Shown here: positions 46,821 through 55,749 of the stretch, in pieces
How the letters are laid out: the number at the start of each line of letters is the position of its first letter
Numbering within the stretch: position 1 is the first letter of the stretch
Origin: Colwellia ponticola
GTDB taxonomy: Bacteria; Pseudomonadota; Gammaproteobacteria; Enterobacterales; Alteromonadaceae
Direction: 5' to 3'
Assembly: GCF_005885605.1 (NCBI RefSeq)
Contig: NZ_SZVP01000001.1
Location: 186,001 to 250,000 of the forward strand
DNA length: 64,000 bases
Notes under the pieces: generated by a model
The model's input: only the letters and a program-made list of their open reading frames with translations
Database searches by the model: none
Told to the model about the DNA's origin: nothing
Made by a program: the position numbers and the translations under genes

Positions 46821-47162
46821 TTAACTTGCTTCACTCAACTTAGTGTTGGTGGTTTTGGCTTTCGTTTTTTTTATCGGTGCCGCCGATGTGTCAAGCGCTT
46901 TGTCTGTGCTTTTCTTTGCTGGTGCTTTGCTCGGTTTTTTCGCTAACAAAGCGACTAAGACCTCTTCTCTATGCTCCGCTAAAAAGATGCTTAACTCTTC
47001 ATTTTCGCTATCACTTAACTCGACTGAAGATTTAGCGAACATTTGGCTTAAGTTATCAGCCATATCCAACATTTTGTCGTATTCATCAGCTGATTTCTTA
47101 TCCATAAATGTTTTCGCCTCTACCCCGTTTCTAATTACTACGAACCGACTTTCAACTGCCAT
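46821..47162 (-). CDS. yebG: YebG family SOS protein
   Basis: Small DNA-damage-inducible protein of 113 residues. The conserved N-terminal part is MAVESRFVVIRNGVEAKTFMDKK. The C-terminal tail is Lys/Ala-rich and low complexity. Biochemical role is poorly known. A strong ribosome site (GGAG, seven bases) precedes the ATG, and a perfect LexA box lies 87-102 bases upstream, as expected for this SOS gene. Confidence 0.9.
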   Translation of the reverse strand: MAVESRFVVIRNGVEAKTFMDKKSADEYDKMLDMADNLSQMFAKSSVELSDSENEELSIFLAEHREEVLVALLAKKPSKAPAKKSTDKALDTSAAPIKKTKAKTTNTKLSEAS

Positions 47163-47248
47163 TAGCTTTCTCCATCCTACTTATTGCGCTTATGCTTGCA
47201 TGGTAAAATATACGTTATATTCGCAACAATAACACAACCAATAAAAAA

Positions 47249-47264
47249 CTGTATATAAAAACAG
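47249..47264. promoter_or_regulatory. LexA (SOS) box upstream of yebG
   Basis: CTGTATATAAAAACAG fits the CTGT-N8-ACAG consensus exactly, with an AT-rich spacer typical of functional sites. It lies in the mrcB-yebG gap. Confidence 0.85.
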
Positions 47265-47321
47265 TTAAATTAACACTAGGCTAACATCAAACTCATCACT
47301 AAGCAGAGCAAGCTGTTAACA

Positions 47322-49643
47322 CTAGCTACCAAATATTTTTTCAAACCAATTTCGTTTATCCTGTTTCTCTTGTAGGCATTTGCTTGAGGTGACTATGCCG
47401 CGCCGGATTGCTGGGTAAATAACGGTATTAGCGCACTCTTCAGTTACTGCATTCCCCGTTTGCTGCTCGAATAAAGTCACTAATATACCCTCAGGTTTGT
47501 CATCTGTTTTATTAACAACCCCCTGCTTTTTAATAAAATCAGCAAATAAAGGTAGCGCACCACTACTACCAGTTAATCCGGTTGATGTGTTGTTGTCTTT
47601 TCCTAACCAGGTTGTTACTAAATGCTTGTCATCATAACCAATAAACCAACTGTCTCGTAAGTCATTACTCGTCCCTGTTTTACCTGCTAGCTTGTTATTA
47701 TGTAAACGCCAAGTGAGTGACCTCGCTGTGCCTTCTTGTACAACTTTTTCTAATGCGTAATTAAGTAAGTAAGCGCCACCTGTTGATAATCGCTGCTCGC
47801 TTAACGGCTGTTTTTGCCAAAGTGTTTCATTATTTGCTGATAGTATTTTGGTGATGGTATGACTTTTTTGATAGTAACCTTTATTAGCAATGGTTAAATA
47901 TAATTGATTAATCTCCAGTGGCGACATATTAATGGCACCTAGTAATACTGACGGACGCATTTGCAGTTTATGTTGATAACCCAAATTTTTAATAGCATCG
48001 GCAACACTAGTTAACCCTAAACTCATACCCAAATTAATTGTCGGAATATTGAGGGAATAGACCAAACCTTCGATTAACGATACCTGCCCTCGGTATTTAC
48101 CATCATAATTTTTAGGCTGCCACTTTTTACCTGAACCACTTTTTAAAGTGATCGCTTTATCATCTAAAATAGTAGCAAAATTATATTGCTGGTATCGCTC
48201 TAAAGCGGTTGCATAAATAACCGGTTTGATTAACGAGCCGATATGACGTTTGGCATTAATGGCGCGATTAAAGCCCGCATAACCACTTTCTCTGCCGCCA
48301 ACCAGTGCTCTAATTTCACCACTGGCAATATCAGTAACCACCATAGCCGCTTCTAAATCACGTTGTTTATATTGGCTTTCTAGTAAAGGTAACTGCTTAG
48401 CAACACTTTGCTCTAATAATTGCTGGCTTCTATGCGAAAAACCGGTAAATACCTTGATGCCTGACTTTTGAGTAAAGCTCGATAAATGTTGATTTAACTC
48501 GTCATTAACCAATTGAAGGTATGCTGGATAACTTTTCTTGGCTAAACGTCGCTGTGGTCTAATCGATAAGCTTGACTCTGCCGCTTGCTCAAAATCAGCT
48601 AATGATAATAAATGCTGTTCAAACATCAACCTAAGGATAAGGTCACGTCGCTCTGTCGCTCGTTTTGGATGGCGCCACGGATCGTAATAACTAGGGCCTT
48701 TAACTTGCGCTATCAGTAAAGCCATTTGAGCATTACTTAGCTCATTAATTTTTTTACCAAAATAAAACTGCGTCGCTAAGCCAAAGCCATAAACACCATT
48801 GGCATAATTTTGTCCTAAATAAACTTCATTAATATAGGCTTCTAATAACTGATCTTTACTGTATCTAAACTCTAAAATCAGTGCCATTAACGCTTCTTTA
48901 ATTTTTCGAGTCAGTGTTCGCTCTCGACTAAGAAACATATTTTTAGCTAGTTGTTGCGTTAAGGTACTACCACCTTGAACGGTGCGCCCTGCGCGAATAT
49001 TATTAACTAGTGCTCTGATAATACCTACGGGTGATACGCCATGATGATGATAAAAATCACGGTCTTCAACCAGTAATAAGGTATCGACCAATTGGCTAGG
49101 TAACTCTTCTAGCGGCACTAGCACTCTATCTTCCTTGTTATTGGGTACTAAACGCGCTAATAATTGTGGCTCAAGTGTTAAAGCAGTAACGGCTTTATTA
49201 TTAATACTTAATGCAACAACAATACCGTTAACGACCTCAATATTGAGCTGCTGGGCACTGTTAACGCCATCAGTAAACTCGAATGGGCGCTGAAAAATAA
49301 TTAAACGTTCTGCCGATTGGGCAAACTGCCCTACGCGAGTAACAAAGTTAACTTTTTTATAACCATTAATGGTTAAGGCTTGAGCAATCTCATTTAAATT
49401 TTCTGACTCACCCAGCTGCAGCTTCTTTAATTGTCCATAAATTTGAACGGGCACTTGCCAGCGTTGTCCTTCAAATTTTTTCCTTACTTTAGCATCTAAA
49501 TAAATAGTATAAATGCCTAGAGTAAATAACATGGCAATCATTAGCTTAACTAAAATGACGGCTAATCGACGTGTGATTGAATTTTTCTTCGGCGCTGTTT
49601 TTTTCACTGATGACTTGGCTTTGGTTACGTTGTTTTTTGGCAT
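47322..49643 (-). CDS. mrcB: Penicillin-binding protein 1B
   Basis: Bifunctional peptidoglycan synthase of 773 residues anchored in the inner membrane by one helix (about 28-48). A UB2H-like region is followed by the glycosyltransferase domain (EDRDFYHHHGVSPVGIIRA, GGSTLTQQLAKNMFL). The transpeptidase domain has SxxK as SLIK, SxN as SLN and KTGTS (LAGKTGTSNDLRDSWF). It cross-links glycan strands with partner LpoB-type lipoproteins in other species. It follows hrpB by 68 bases, the conserved order. Confidence 0.96.
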   Translation of the reverse strand: MPKNNVTKAKSSVKKTAPKKNSITRRLAVILVKLMIAMLFTLGIYTIYLDAKVRKKFEGQRWQVPVQIYGQLKKLQLGESENLNEIAQALTINGYKKVNFVTRVGQFAQSAERLIIFQRPFEFTDGVNSAQQLNIEVVNGIVVALSINNKAVTALTLEPQLLARLVPNNKEDRVLVPLEELPSQLVDTLLLVEDRDFYHHHGVSPVGIIRALVNNIRAGRTVQGGSTLTQQLAKNMFLSRERTLTRKIKEALMALILEFRYSKDQLLEAYINEVYLGQNYANGVYGFGLATQFYFGKKINELSNAQMALLIAQVKGPSYYDPWRHPKRATERRDLILRLMFEQHLLSLADFEQAAESSLSIRPQRRLAKKSYPAYLQLVNDELNQHLSSFTQKSGIKVFTGFSHRSQQLLEQSVAKQLPLLESQYKQRDLEAAMVVTDIASGEIRALVGGRESGYAGFNRAINAKRHIGSLIKPVIYATALERYQQYNFATILDDKAITLKSGSGKKWQPKNYDGKYRGQVSLIEGLVYSLNIPTINLGMSLGLTSVADAIKNLGYQHKLQMRPSVLLGAINMSPLEINQLYLTIANKGYYQKSHTITKILSANNETLWQKQPLSEQRLSTGGAYLLNYALEKVVQEGTARSLTWRLHNNKLAGKTGTSNDLRDSWFIGYDDKHLVTTWLGKDNNTSTGLTGSSGALPLFADFIKKQGVVNKTDDKPEGILVTLFEQQTGNAVTEECANTVIYPAIRRGIVTSSKCLQEKQDKRNWFEKIFGS

Positions 49644-49711
49644 TATGTTTCGATATACGTTGAAGGTTGTCGTGCTTTAGTTGTTTATTTAGCTTTACTG
49701 CTAACTATCAC

Positions 49712-52288
49712 TTACTCTTTGATATGGCGTTTCACTTTATTGGTTGCTTTGGCATTCATAGGGTCGTCTGGCCAATAATGCTTAGGGTAACGGCTTTTCA
49801 TGTCTTTTTGTACTGCTTGATAACTGCCCGACCAAAATTTAACTAAATCTTGTGTTACTTGAATAGGCCGCTGTGCTGGTGAAAGTAATTCGAGTAATAG
49901 AGCAACCCCTTGCTTTTCTTTACTAATACCTGCTATTGCCCCAACACTAGGTGTTATGGTTAAGCCGTATAACTCTTGCATAGGTAAAGAGACTTTAGGT
50001 GATTTATCTTGAGAATAACTAATAGGGCAATGTCTGCCCGTTGGACCAATATAAACGCTAGGCGCAGCTTTGTTGATTATTTGTTGTTGCTCGTAAGTTA
50101 ATAAAGATAATAACATCTGTGATAAGTCTATCTTAGCCAGCTGTGCTTTCGTTTTTACTTCACCAACAAATGGCGTAAACCAAGTGCTTAGCTGCTGTAA
50201 TAACGTTTGGTCATCAATGGCCGCTAAATTATATTCTGGAAAATAATCATTAAGCCATTGCCAACGAGCTTTTAACGCTAAATCTTTCGCTTGCCAAGGT
50301 AAAAAGTCCAGTCCTTTTTGTCTTAGTAAATCACACCACATGGTGCTAATTGCTTGGGCAGTTAACCCTTGTGTTAATGGTTGTTCTGCTAACACAATAG
50401 CACCTAACGAGGTTTGTCGTCTCGCTATTATCCTGCCGCTTTTATGATCAAAAATAGCACTATCGTGCTGCTTAATTTGCTTAGCAAAAAGCACCGTTAT
50501 CTCTGCTAAACTAACTTGACTCGCCAACCTTACCCTTAACTGACTGGCGGATTGGTTGCCGTGTTCACTCGTTTGCGCAATCACAATAAACGCCTCTTCG
50601 GCTAAAGCGTCTTGCTCATGTACTACTGCTCCTTTACCATTAACACAAATAAAATCACCATGATTCCCTCGGCTTTTAGCAACCCGCTCAGGATAGGCAT
50701 AGGCAAGTAATAGCCCAGTTTTAGTGACATCCAGCGCCTGTAGATTCAAACGTAATTGTAGCTGTTGAGCCAGTCGACTGGCTTGCTGGATAATGCGCTC
50801 GAATAAAGGATTGCTATGCTGACTTTTATGCGCGCTTTTATAGTCACTTTTATAGCGACTAAGTAACTGTAAACGTTGTACTAAATCACAATCAAATCGA
50901 GCTTGCTCGCCCTTAAAAACATCACGCTCTTCCAGTAATGCGGTAAGTAAACAAGCTAATGGTGCTTGGTTTTTCGCCATTAAGATCATATGAGCAAAAC
51001 GCGGATGACAGGGCAACATAGAGGCGTGCTCCCCATGCTTAGTGAGTAAGTATTTATCATCAACAATATTTAAGCTATGTAGTTCTTGCCAAGCTTGTTG
51101 CTCTTTCGCTTTACTGGGTAATTCTAATAAAGGTAACTCGGCTAAGCGAGTAACACCCCATCGAGCCGCTTCAATCAAGGTTGGTAGTAAGTCTGCTTGT
51201 TGAATATCATTAACACTGTGTAGTGGTCTACGTTCAAAATCATCTTTGCCATATAAGCGAATACACTGCCCAGGCATTAATCGCCCAGCTCGCCCTGCTC
51301 TTTGCACCGCTGACGCTTTTGATATCTGTTTTTGCATTAGCTTGTTCATTAAACTGGCGCTATCAAAAACAGCCACCTTTTCAAACCCGCAATCAATCAC
51401 TAAATCAATACCTTCAATCGTTAATGAGGTTTCTGCGATATTCGTGGCTAAAACAATTTTACGACGACCATTTTCACAAGGGGCAATGGCTTGCTGCTGC
51501 TCTTTAACACTCAACTCACCATATAACATACAAATTTTCACGTCTTGAGCGCCACCATTATGCTGATTTTGCTGAGCAGTTAACTGCGTAAATAAAAAGC
51601 GAATATCAGCGACGCCAGGTAAAAAAACTAATAGTGATCCTTTGTGCTCAAACATCTTATCTTTGATTACCGCAAAGGCATGATCACGCCAACGTTGCTG
51701 GGCTTTAGGCGCTTGATAGCTAATCGTTACCGGGTAACTGCGCCCTTCACTACTTAGCACATGCGCATCAGGTAAGGCTTGGCTTAAATAATCGATATCT
51801 AACGTAGCCGACATTAGCAGTATTTTTAAATCGTCGCGTAATTGTGTTTGTACTTCACGCGTTAACGCAAACGCTAAATCGCCTTGCAAACTACGTTCAT
51901 GAAATTCATCAAAAACAACTAAGCCGGTATCTAAAAGCTCGGCATCTTGTTGAATAATTTGCGTTAATATACCTTCAGTAATAACCTCAAGGCGGGTGTT
52001 AGCTGATGTTTTATTATCATTACGTAATCGATACCCAACAGTTTCACCGACTTTTTCCTGCAATTGCTCCGCTAAAAAAGTGGCTATATTTTTAACCGCT
52101 AAGCGCCTTGGTTGTAGTAAATATATTTTTTTATTCGCCAAGCTTGGCAAGGATAATAACCATAGTGGCAGACACGTTGATTTACCCGCGCCAGGTGGCG
52201 CTGACAATATCAGCATATTTTGCGCGTTTAACGTTTGGCAAAATTGCTGTTTAATGTTGTTTATTGGGAGCGTAGTAGTCAAAGCCAT
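49712..52288 (-). CDS. hrpB: ATP-dependent RNA helicase HrpB
   Basis: DExH-box helicase of 858 residues. Motif I is LSAPPGAGKSTCLP, motif II the unusual DEFH in VVFDEFHERS, motif III SATL, motif VI QRAGRAGRLMPGQCIRLY. The C-terminal HrpB-specific region ends in a basic tail and includes the YTxGxxP-like GRHCPISYS... stretch. Physiological role is poorly known. It is divergent from sfsA and upstream of mrcB, as in E. coli apart from the missing ligT. Confidence 0.95.
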   Translation of the reverse strand: MALTTTLPINNIKQQFCQTLNAQNMLILSAPPGAGKSTCLPLWLLSLPSLANKKIYLLQPRRLAVKNIATFLAEQLQEKVGETVGYRLRNDNKTSANTRLEVITEGILTQIIQQDAELLDTGLVVFDEFHERSLQGDLAFALTREVQTQLRDDLKILLMSATLDIDYLSQALPDAHVLSSEGRSYPVTISYQAPKAQQRWRDHAFAVIKDKMFEHKGSLLVFLPGVADIRFLFTQLTAQQNQHNGGAQDVKICMLYGELSVKEQQQAIAPCENGRRKIVLATNIAETSLTIEGIDLVIDCGFEKVAVFDSASLMNKLMQKQISKASAVQRAGRAGRLMPGQCIRLYGKDDFERRPLHSVNDIQQADLLPTLIEAARWGVTRLAELPLLELPSKAKEQQAWQELHSLNIVDDKYLLTKHGEHASMLPCHPRFAHMILMAKNQAPLACLLTALLEERDVFKGEQARFDCDLVQRLQLLSRYKSDYKSAHKSQHSNPLFERIIQQASRLAQQLQLRLNLQALDVTKTGLLLAYAYPERVAKSRGNHGDFICVNGKGAVVHEQDALAEEAFIVIAQTSEHGNQSASQLRVRLASQVSLAEITVLFAKQIKQHDSAIFDHKSGRIIARRQTSLGAIVLAEQPLTQGLTAQAISTMWCDLLRQKGLDFLPWQAKDLALKARWQWLNDYFPEYNLAAIDDQTLLQQLSTWFTPFVGEVKTKAQLAKIDLSQMLLSLLTYEQQQIINKAAPSVYIGPTGRHCPISYSQDKSPKVSLPMQELYGLTITPSVGAIAGISKEKQGVALLLELLSPAQRPIQVTQDLVKFWSGSYQAVQKDMKSRYPKHYWPDDPMNAKATNKVKRHIKE

Positions 52289-52428
52289 TGTTCACATAAG
52301 GTGATTAACATAATGACCGCCATGATAACAATTATTACTGCCTGAGGATAACTCGATAACGGATTCAATTTGTACCACAATAAAAAACTACGTTATGATG
52401 AACTTAAATTGAGCTAAGACATTTTACT

Positions 52429-53157
52429 ATGATACTCGAAGTACAAGCTGGCACATTAATTAAACGTTACAAACGCTTTCTAGCTGATATTGAATTAACC
52501 GCTAACGCCTTAGTCAATGCTAAACAAACCACCATACATTGCGCTAACACAGGGGCAATGAAAGGTTGCGCTGAGCCAGGGGATACTATTTGGTATAGCA
52601 CCTCAACTAACCCTAAACGTAAATACCCTTTTAGCTGGGAAATAACCCAAAGCCAAGCCAATCATTTTATTTGCGTAAACACCTTACGTGCAAATCAGTT
52701 AGTTGAAGAAGCATTAAATCAAGGCTTAATTGCTGAATTATCAGGCTTTAGTAATTTACAGCGTGAAGTAAAATATGGCAATGAAAACAGCCGTGTTGAT
52801 TTTTTAGCTAAGTATCAGCATGCTCCAGACACTTACATTGAAGTAAAATCGGTCACCTTACTCGATAATGATTATGGCTACTTTCCTGATGCGATAACAA
52901 CACGCGGTCAAAAACACTTGCGTGAATTAATCGACATGGTTGAGCAAGGACACCGAGCTGTACTATTCTTTGCCGTTTTACATACCGGTATTAACGATGT
53001 TGCCGCTGCAGGGCATATTGATACAAACTATGCTAAATTATTGAAAGAAGCGCAAACAAAGGGGGTTGAAATCATCGCTTATAAGGCCAACTTTTCATTT
53101 AAACAAGATCAATTAACGATGAGCTTATCAAAGAAGATCCCATTTATTGAGCGATAA
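52429..53157 (+). CDS. sfsA: SfsA family DNA-binding/nuclease-like protein
   Basis: Protein of 242 residues named for sugar fermentation stimulation. The family pattern is visible: [14 protein letters not shown], the [14 protein letters not shown] motif, [19 protein letters not shown] and [16 protein letters not shown]. The acidic residues DF and EVK resemble a PD-(D/E)xK nuclease core, so a nucleic-acid function is likely. It precedes dksA in the conserved sfsA-dksA-gluQ order. Confidence 0.95.
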   Translation: MILEVQAGTLIKRYKRFLADIELTANALVNAKQTTIHCANTGAMKGCAEPGDTIWYSTSTNPKRKYPFSWEITQSQANHFICVNTLRANQLVEEALNQGLIAELSGFSNLQREVKYGNENSRVDFLAKYQHAPDTYIEVKSVTLLDNDYGYFPDAITTRGQKHLRELIDMVEQGHRAVLFFAVLHTGINDVAAAGHIDTNYAKLLKEAQTKGVEIIAYKANFSFKQDQLTMSLSKKIPFIER

Positions 53158-53466
53158 AGGTTGACTAACCGTAGTGAAACTTGCTAAAAGACCCTGCTCA
53201 AAATTTTTAAAGAAGTTAACAAAACCACTAATTTAAACTAACTTACTGATAAATATAAATAAAACAATTATTTTAGCTCATCAGTTGATTTTTATCACGA
53301 GCGACACCATATAGTCCTGATTAATCGGGTCATATATCAAAATATTGGTACTTACAACAAAGGTAATATAGCTTATTACGCCTCGTATGCCAGGATCTCG
53401 CAAAATCCTAAAAACGTGGTATATTAATAAATTACCTTGGTCTATGTAGCATTTGGAGAATTAAGC
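53158..53466 (+). promoter_or_regulatory. dksA upstream region
   Basis: About 310 AT-rich bases with no gene. The segment GTGGTATATTAATAA about 40 bases before the ATG could serve as a -10 region for dksA. No strong sfsA terminator or other hairpin was found. Confidence 0.35.
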
Positions 53467-53913
53467 ATGCCAAAAAGTAAAAATAAGCCATTAGGTGTTC
53501 TAGCCTTAGCTGGCGTTGCGCCATATCAAGAAAAGCCTGGCGAAGAGTACATGGATGAACCTCAAAAGGAACATTTTAAGAAAATTTTAGATGCTTGGCG
53601 CATACAATTACGACAAGAAGTTGATCGTACCGTAACCTATATGCAAGATGAAGCCGCTAACTTTCCTGACCCTGTGGACAGAGCCGCTCAAGAAGAAGAA
53701 TTCAGCCTTGAATTACGTACCCGTGACCGCGAACGTAAATTAATCAAGAAAATTGAAAAAACTTTACAGTTAATTGAGGATGATGATTTCGGTTTTTGTA
53801 ATTCTTGCGGCATAGAAATTGGTATTCGTCGTTTAGAAGCTCGCCCAACGGCTGATCTTTGTATTGAATGTAAAACATTAGCTGAAATTAAAGAACGCCA
53901 AATGGCTGGCTAA
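53467..53913 (+). CDS. dksA: RNA polymerase-binding transcription factor DksA
   Basis: DksA binds the RNA polymerase secondary channel and, with ppGpp, reprograms transcription during starvation. The 148 residues include the coiled coil with the two key aspartates in [11 protein letters not shown] (about 71-81) and the C4 zinc finger [20 protein letters not shown]...CIEC near the C-terminus. I start at the ATG giving [10 protein letters not shown], with GGAG nine bases upstream. The upstream frame has no family match. gluQ follows 42 bases downstream, the conserved pair. Confidence 0.97.
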   Translation: MPKSKNKPLGVLALAGVAPYQEKPGEEYMDEPQKEHFKKILDAWRIQLRQEVDRTVTYMQDEAANFPDPVDRAAQEEEFSLELRTRDRERKLIKKIEKTLQLIEDDDFGFCNSCGIEIGIRRLEARPTADLCIECKTLAEIKERQMAG

Positions 53914-53955
53914 TTCTTAGCTACTTGTAACTGTTAATAGTTAAGCATATTTAAC

Positions 53956-54915
53956 ATGCAAAGCTTACCTATCAAGCGACCACCAACGCCCCATCAAAGG
54001 GCTCAATATCGTGGTCGCTTTGCTCCCTCTCCTTCAGGTTTACTTCATTTTGGTTCCCTTATCGCCGCCTTAGCGAGCTTTCTTGATGCTAAATCATTTA
54101 TCAATGATCAAGGCGAGCAAGGCAAGTGGCTAATTCGTATTGAAGATATTGATCCCCCACGTGAACAACAAGGCGCTAGCGCAGCTATACTATCAACCCT
54201 TGAAGCTTTTGGGCTACACTGGGATGAAAGCGTACTTTATCAAAGCAATCAATCTCAATATTATCGCGATATTTTAGCGAGCTTAGCAGAGCAAAAAATC
54301 AGTTATTATTGCCAATGTACCCGCGCTCAAATTAAAGCTAGCGGTGGTATATACCAAGGTCAATGCCTAACCGCTAATCATCCAGCTCAACACAGCGCAA
54401 TAAGACTCGTCAATCAATACGGCTTTCATCAATTTAATGATATTTTTCAAGGTAATGTGCTCTGTGACAAAGCTTTAGCTGAAGAAGATTTTATTATTCA
54501 TCGCAAAGACGGTTTATTTGCTTATCAACTTGCTGTTGTTGCTGATGATATTGCCCAAAATATCAGTCATGTTATTCGCGGCTGTGATTTGCTTGAACCA
54601 ACCGCTCGGCAATTGACGCTTTTTCAAACATTAAGAAAGTCGTTAAGTAATAACGCCTTGCAATGCACTACACCACAATACGGTCATATTCCTTTAGCCG
54701 TAACAAACGATGGTTATAAACTGAGTAAACAAAACAAAGCGCCTGCTATTGATAATCTTAAGCCACAGCCCGCGTTAATGGCAGCACTGCAGTTTTTAGG
54801 GCAATCGCCCTTGCCTGAGTTAGCCAGTGCCAGCGTTGATGAGCTAATTAACTGGGCGATTAAGCATTGGCAACGCCGCCTTGTGCCCAAAGCCGTCGCA
54901 ATAAATATTGATTAA
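53956..54915 (+). CDS. gluQ: Glutamyl-Q tRNA(Asp) synthetase
   Basis: Attaches glutamate to the queuosine base of tRNA-Asp. It resembles the catalytic half of GluRS without an anticodon domain (319 residues). The HIGH-like motif is APSPSGLLHFGSL. Zinc ligands are in YYCQCTRAQI with the following YQGQC, and the KMSKS-like motif is KLSKQNKAPAI. It follows dksA, a widely conserved pair. Confidence 0.96.
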   Translation: MQSLPIKRPPTPHQRAQYRGRFAPSPSGLLHFGSLIAALASFLDAKSFINDQGEQGKWLIRIEDIDPPREQQGASAAILSTLEAFGLHWDESVLYQSNQSQYYRDILASLAEQKISYYCQCTRAQIKASGGIYQGQCLTANHPAQHSAIRLVNQYGFHQFNDIFQGNVLCDKALAEEDFIIHRKDGLFAYQLAVVADDIAQNISHVIRGCDLLEPTARQLTLFQTLRKSLSNNALQCTTPQYGHIPLAVTNDGYKLSKQNKAPAIDNLKPQPALMAALQFLGQSPLPELASASVDELINWAIKHWQRRLVPKAVAINID

Positions 54916-54992
54916 GTGTGTTATTAGGCGCTATTAGCATTAGACTTTTATCGTATTCACACTATTAAATGATTTAAAAAAGAGGAAATAAT

Positions 54993-55682
54993 ATGTCTAC
55001 TAATACCAAGAAAACGATTGTTATTACCGGTGCAAATCGCGGTATAGGCTTTGCCATGACCAAGCTATGCGTCGCGCGTGGCGATACCGTTTATGCGCTC
55101 TGTCGTCATAGCTCATCCGCATTAACACAGCTTAGCTCTGCCGCTAATCTACATATTATTGAGCAAGTTGATGTTTCAACACCTCAAGGGATTACCCAAG
55201 CTGTTACTGCGCTTAACAAGGTTAATATTGACCTACTGATTAACAATGCCGGTATTTTACGTGATGAAAACCTACAACACTTAAACGCGGCCACCATTAC
55301 CGAGCAATTTAACGTTAATGCGTTAGCGCCGTTATTAATAACACACGCCTTACTACCTAACTTATCAAGTGGCAGTAAGGTAGCACTCATTACCTCTCGC
55401 ATGGGTTCAATAACAGATAACACCTCAGGTGGGCGTTATGGCTATCGAATGTCTAAAGCTGCGCTGAACATTGCCGCGATGTCACTTGCTCAAGATTTAA
55501 AAGCCGATAACATTGTAGTGGGTATTTATCACCCAGGCTATGTACAAACCGACATGGTAAATCATAGCGGTGATATCAGTAGTGAACTAGCCGCTGAACG
55601 ACTTATCGGCTTGATGGATCAGTTATCATTAGCTGAAACGGGCGTGTTTAAGCACTCTAACGGTGAGTCATTACCTTGGTAA
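54993..55682 (+). CDS. Short-chain dehydrogenase (CsgA-like SDR)
   Basis: NAD(P)-dependent oxidoreductase of 229 residues. Rossmann motif TGANRGIGFAM at residue 12, NNAG near residue 84, catalytic Ser in ALITSRMGSI and the YxxxK pair in YGYRMSKAALN. The compact size and spacing resemble the CsgA/sniffer-like group. Substrate unknown. The ribosome site is AGAGGA. Together with the convergent EAL-CBS-GGDEF gene it interrupts the usual gluQ-pcnB neighbourhood. Confidence 0.88.
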   Translation: MSTNTKKTIVITGANRGIGFAMTKLCVARGDTVYALCRHSSSALTQLSSAANLHIIEQVDVSTPQGITQAVTALNKVNIDLLINNAGILRDENLQHLNAATITEQFNVNALAPLLITHALLPNLSSGSKVALITSRMGSITDNTSGGRYGYRMSKAALNIAAMSLAQDLKADNIVVGIYHPGYVQTDMVNHSGDISSELAAERLIGLMDQLSLAETGVFKHSNGESLPW

Positions 55683-55749
55683 AAAGCGCGTGAATGGGCT
55701 TGGCTAAATACTCGACGTTATCAACCGTGCCAGTTAACAATTATCGTGG

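Noticed and set aside
46843..47232. Plus-strand frame opposite yebG
   Set aside because: Complement of the low-complexity Lys/Ala tail of yebG; hydrophobic by mirror effect.
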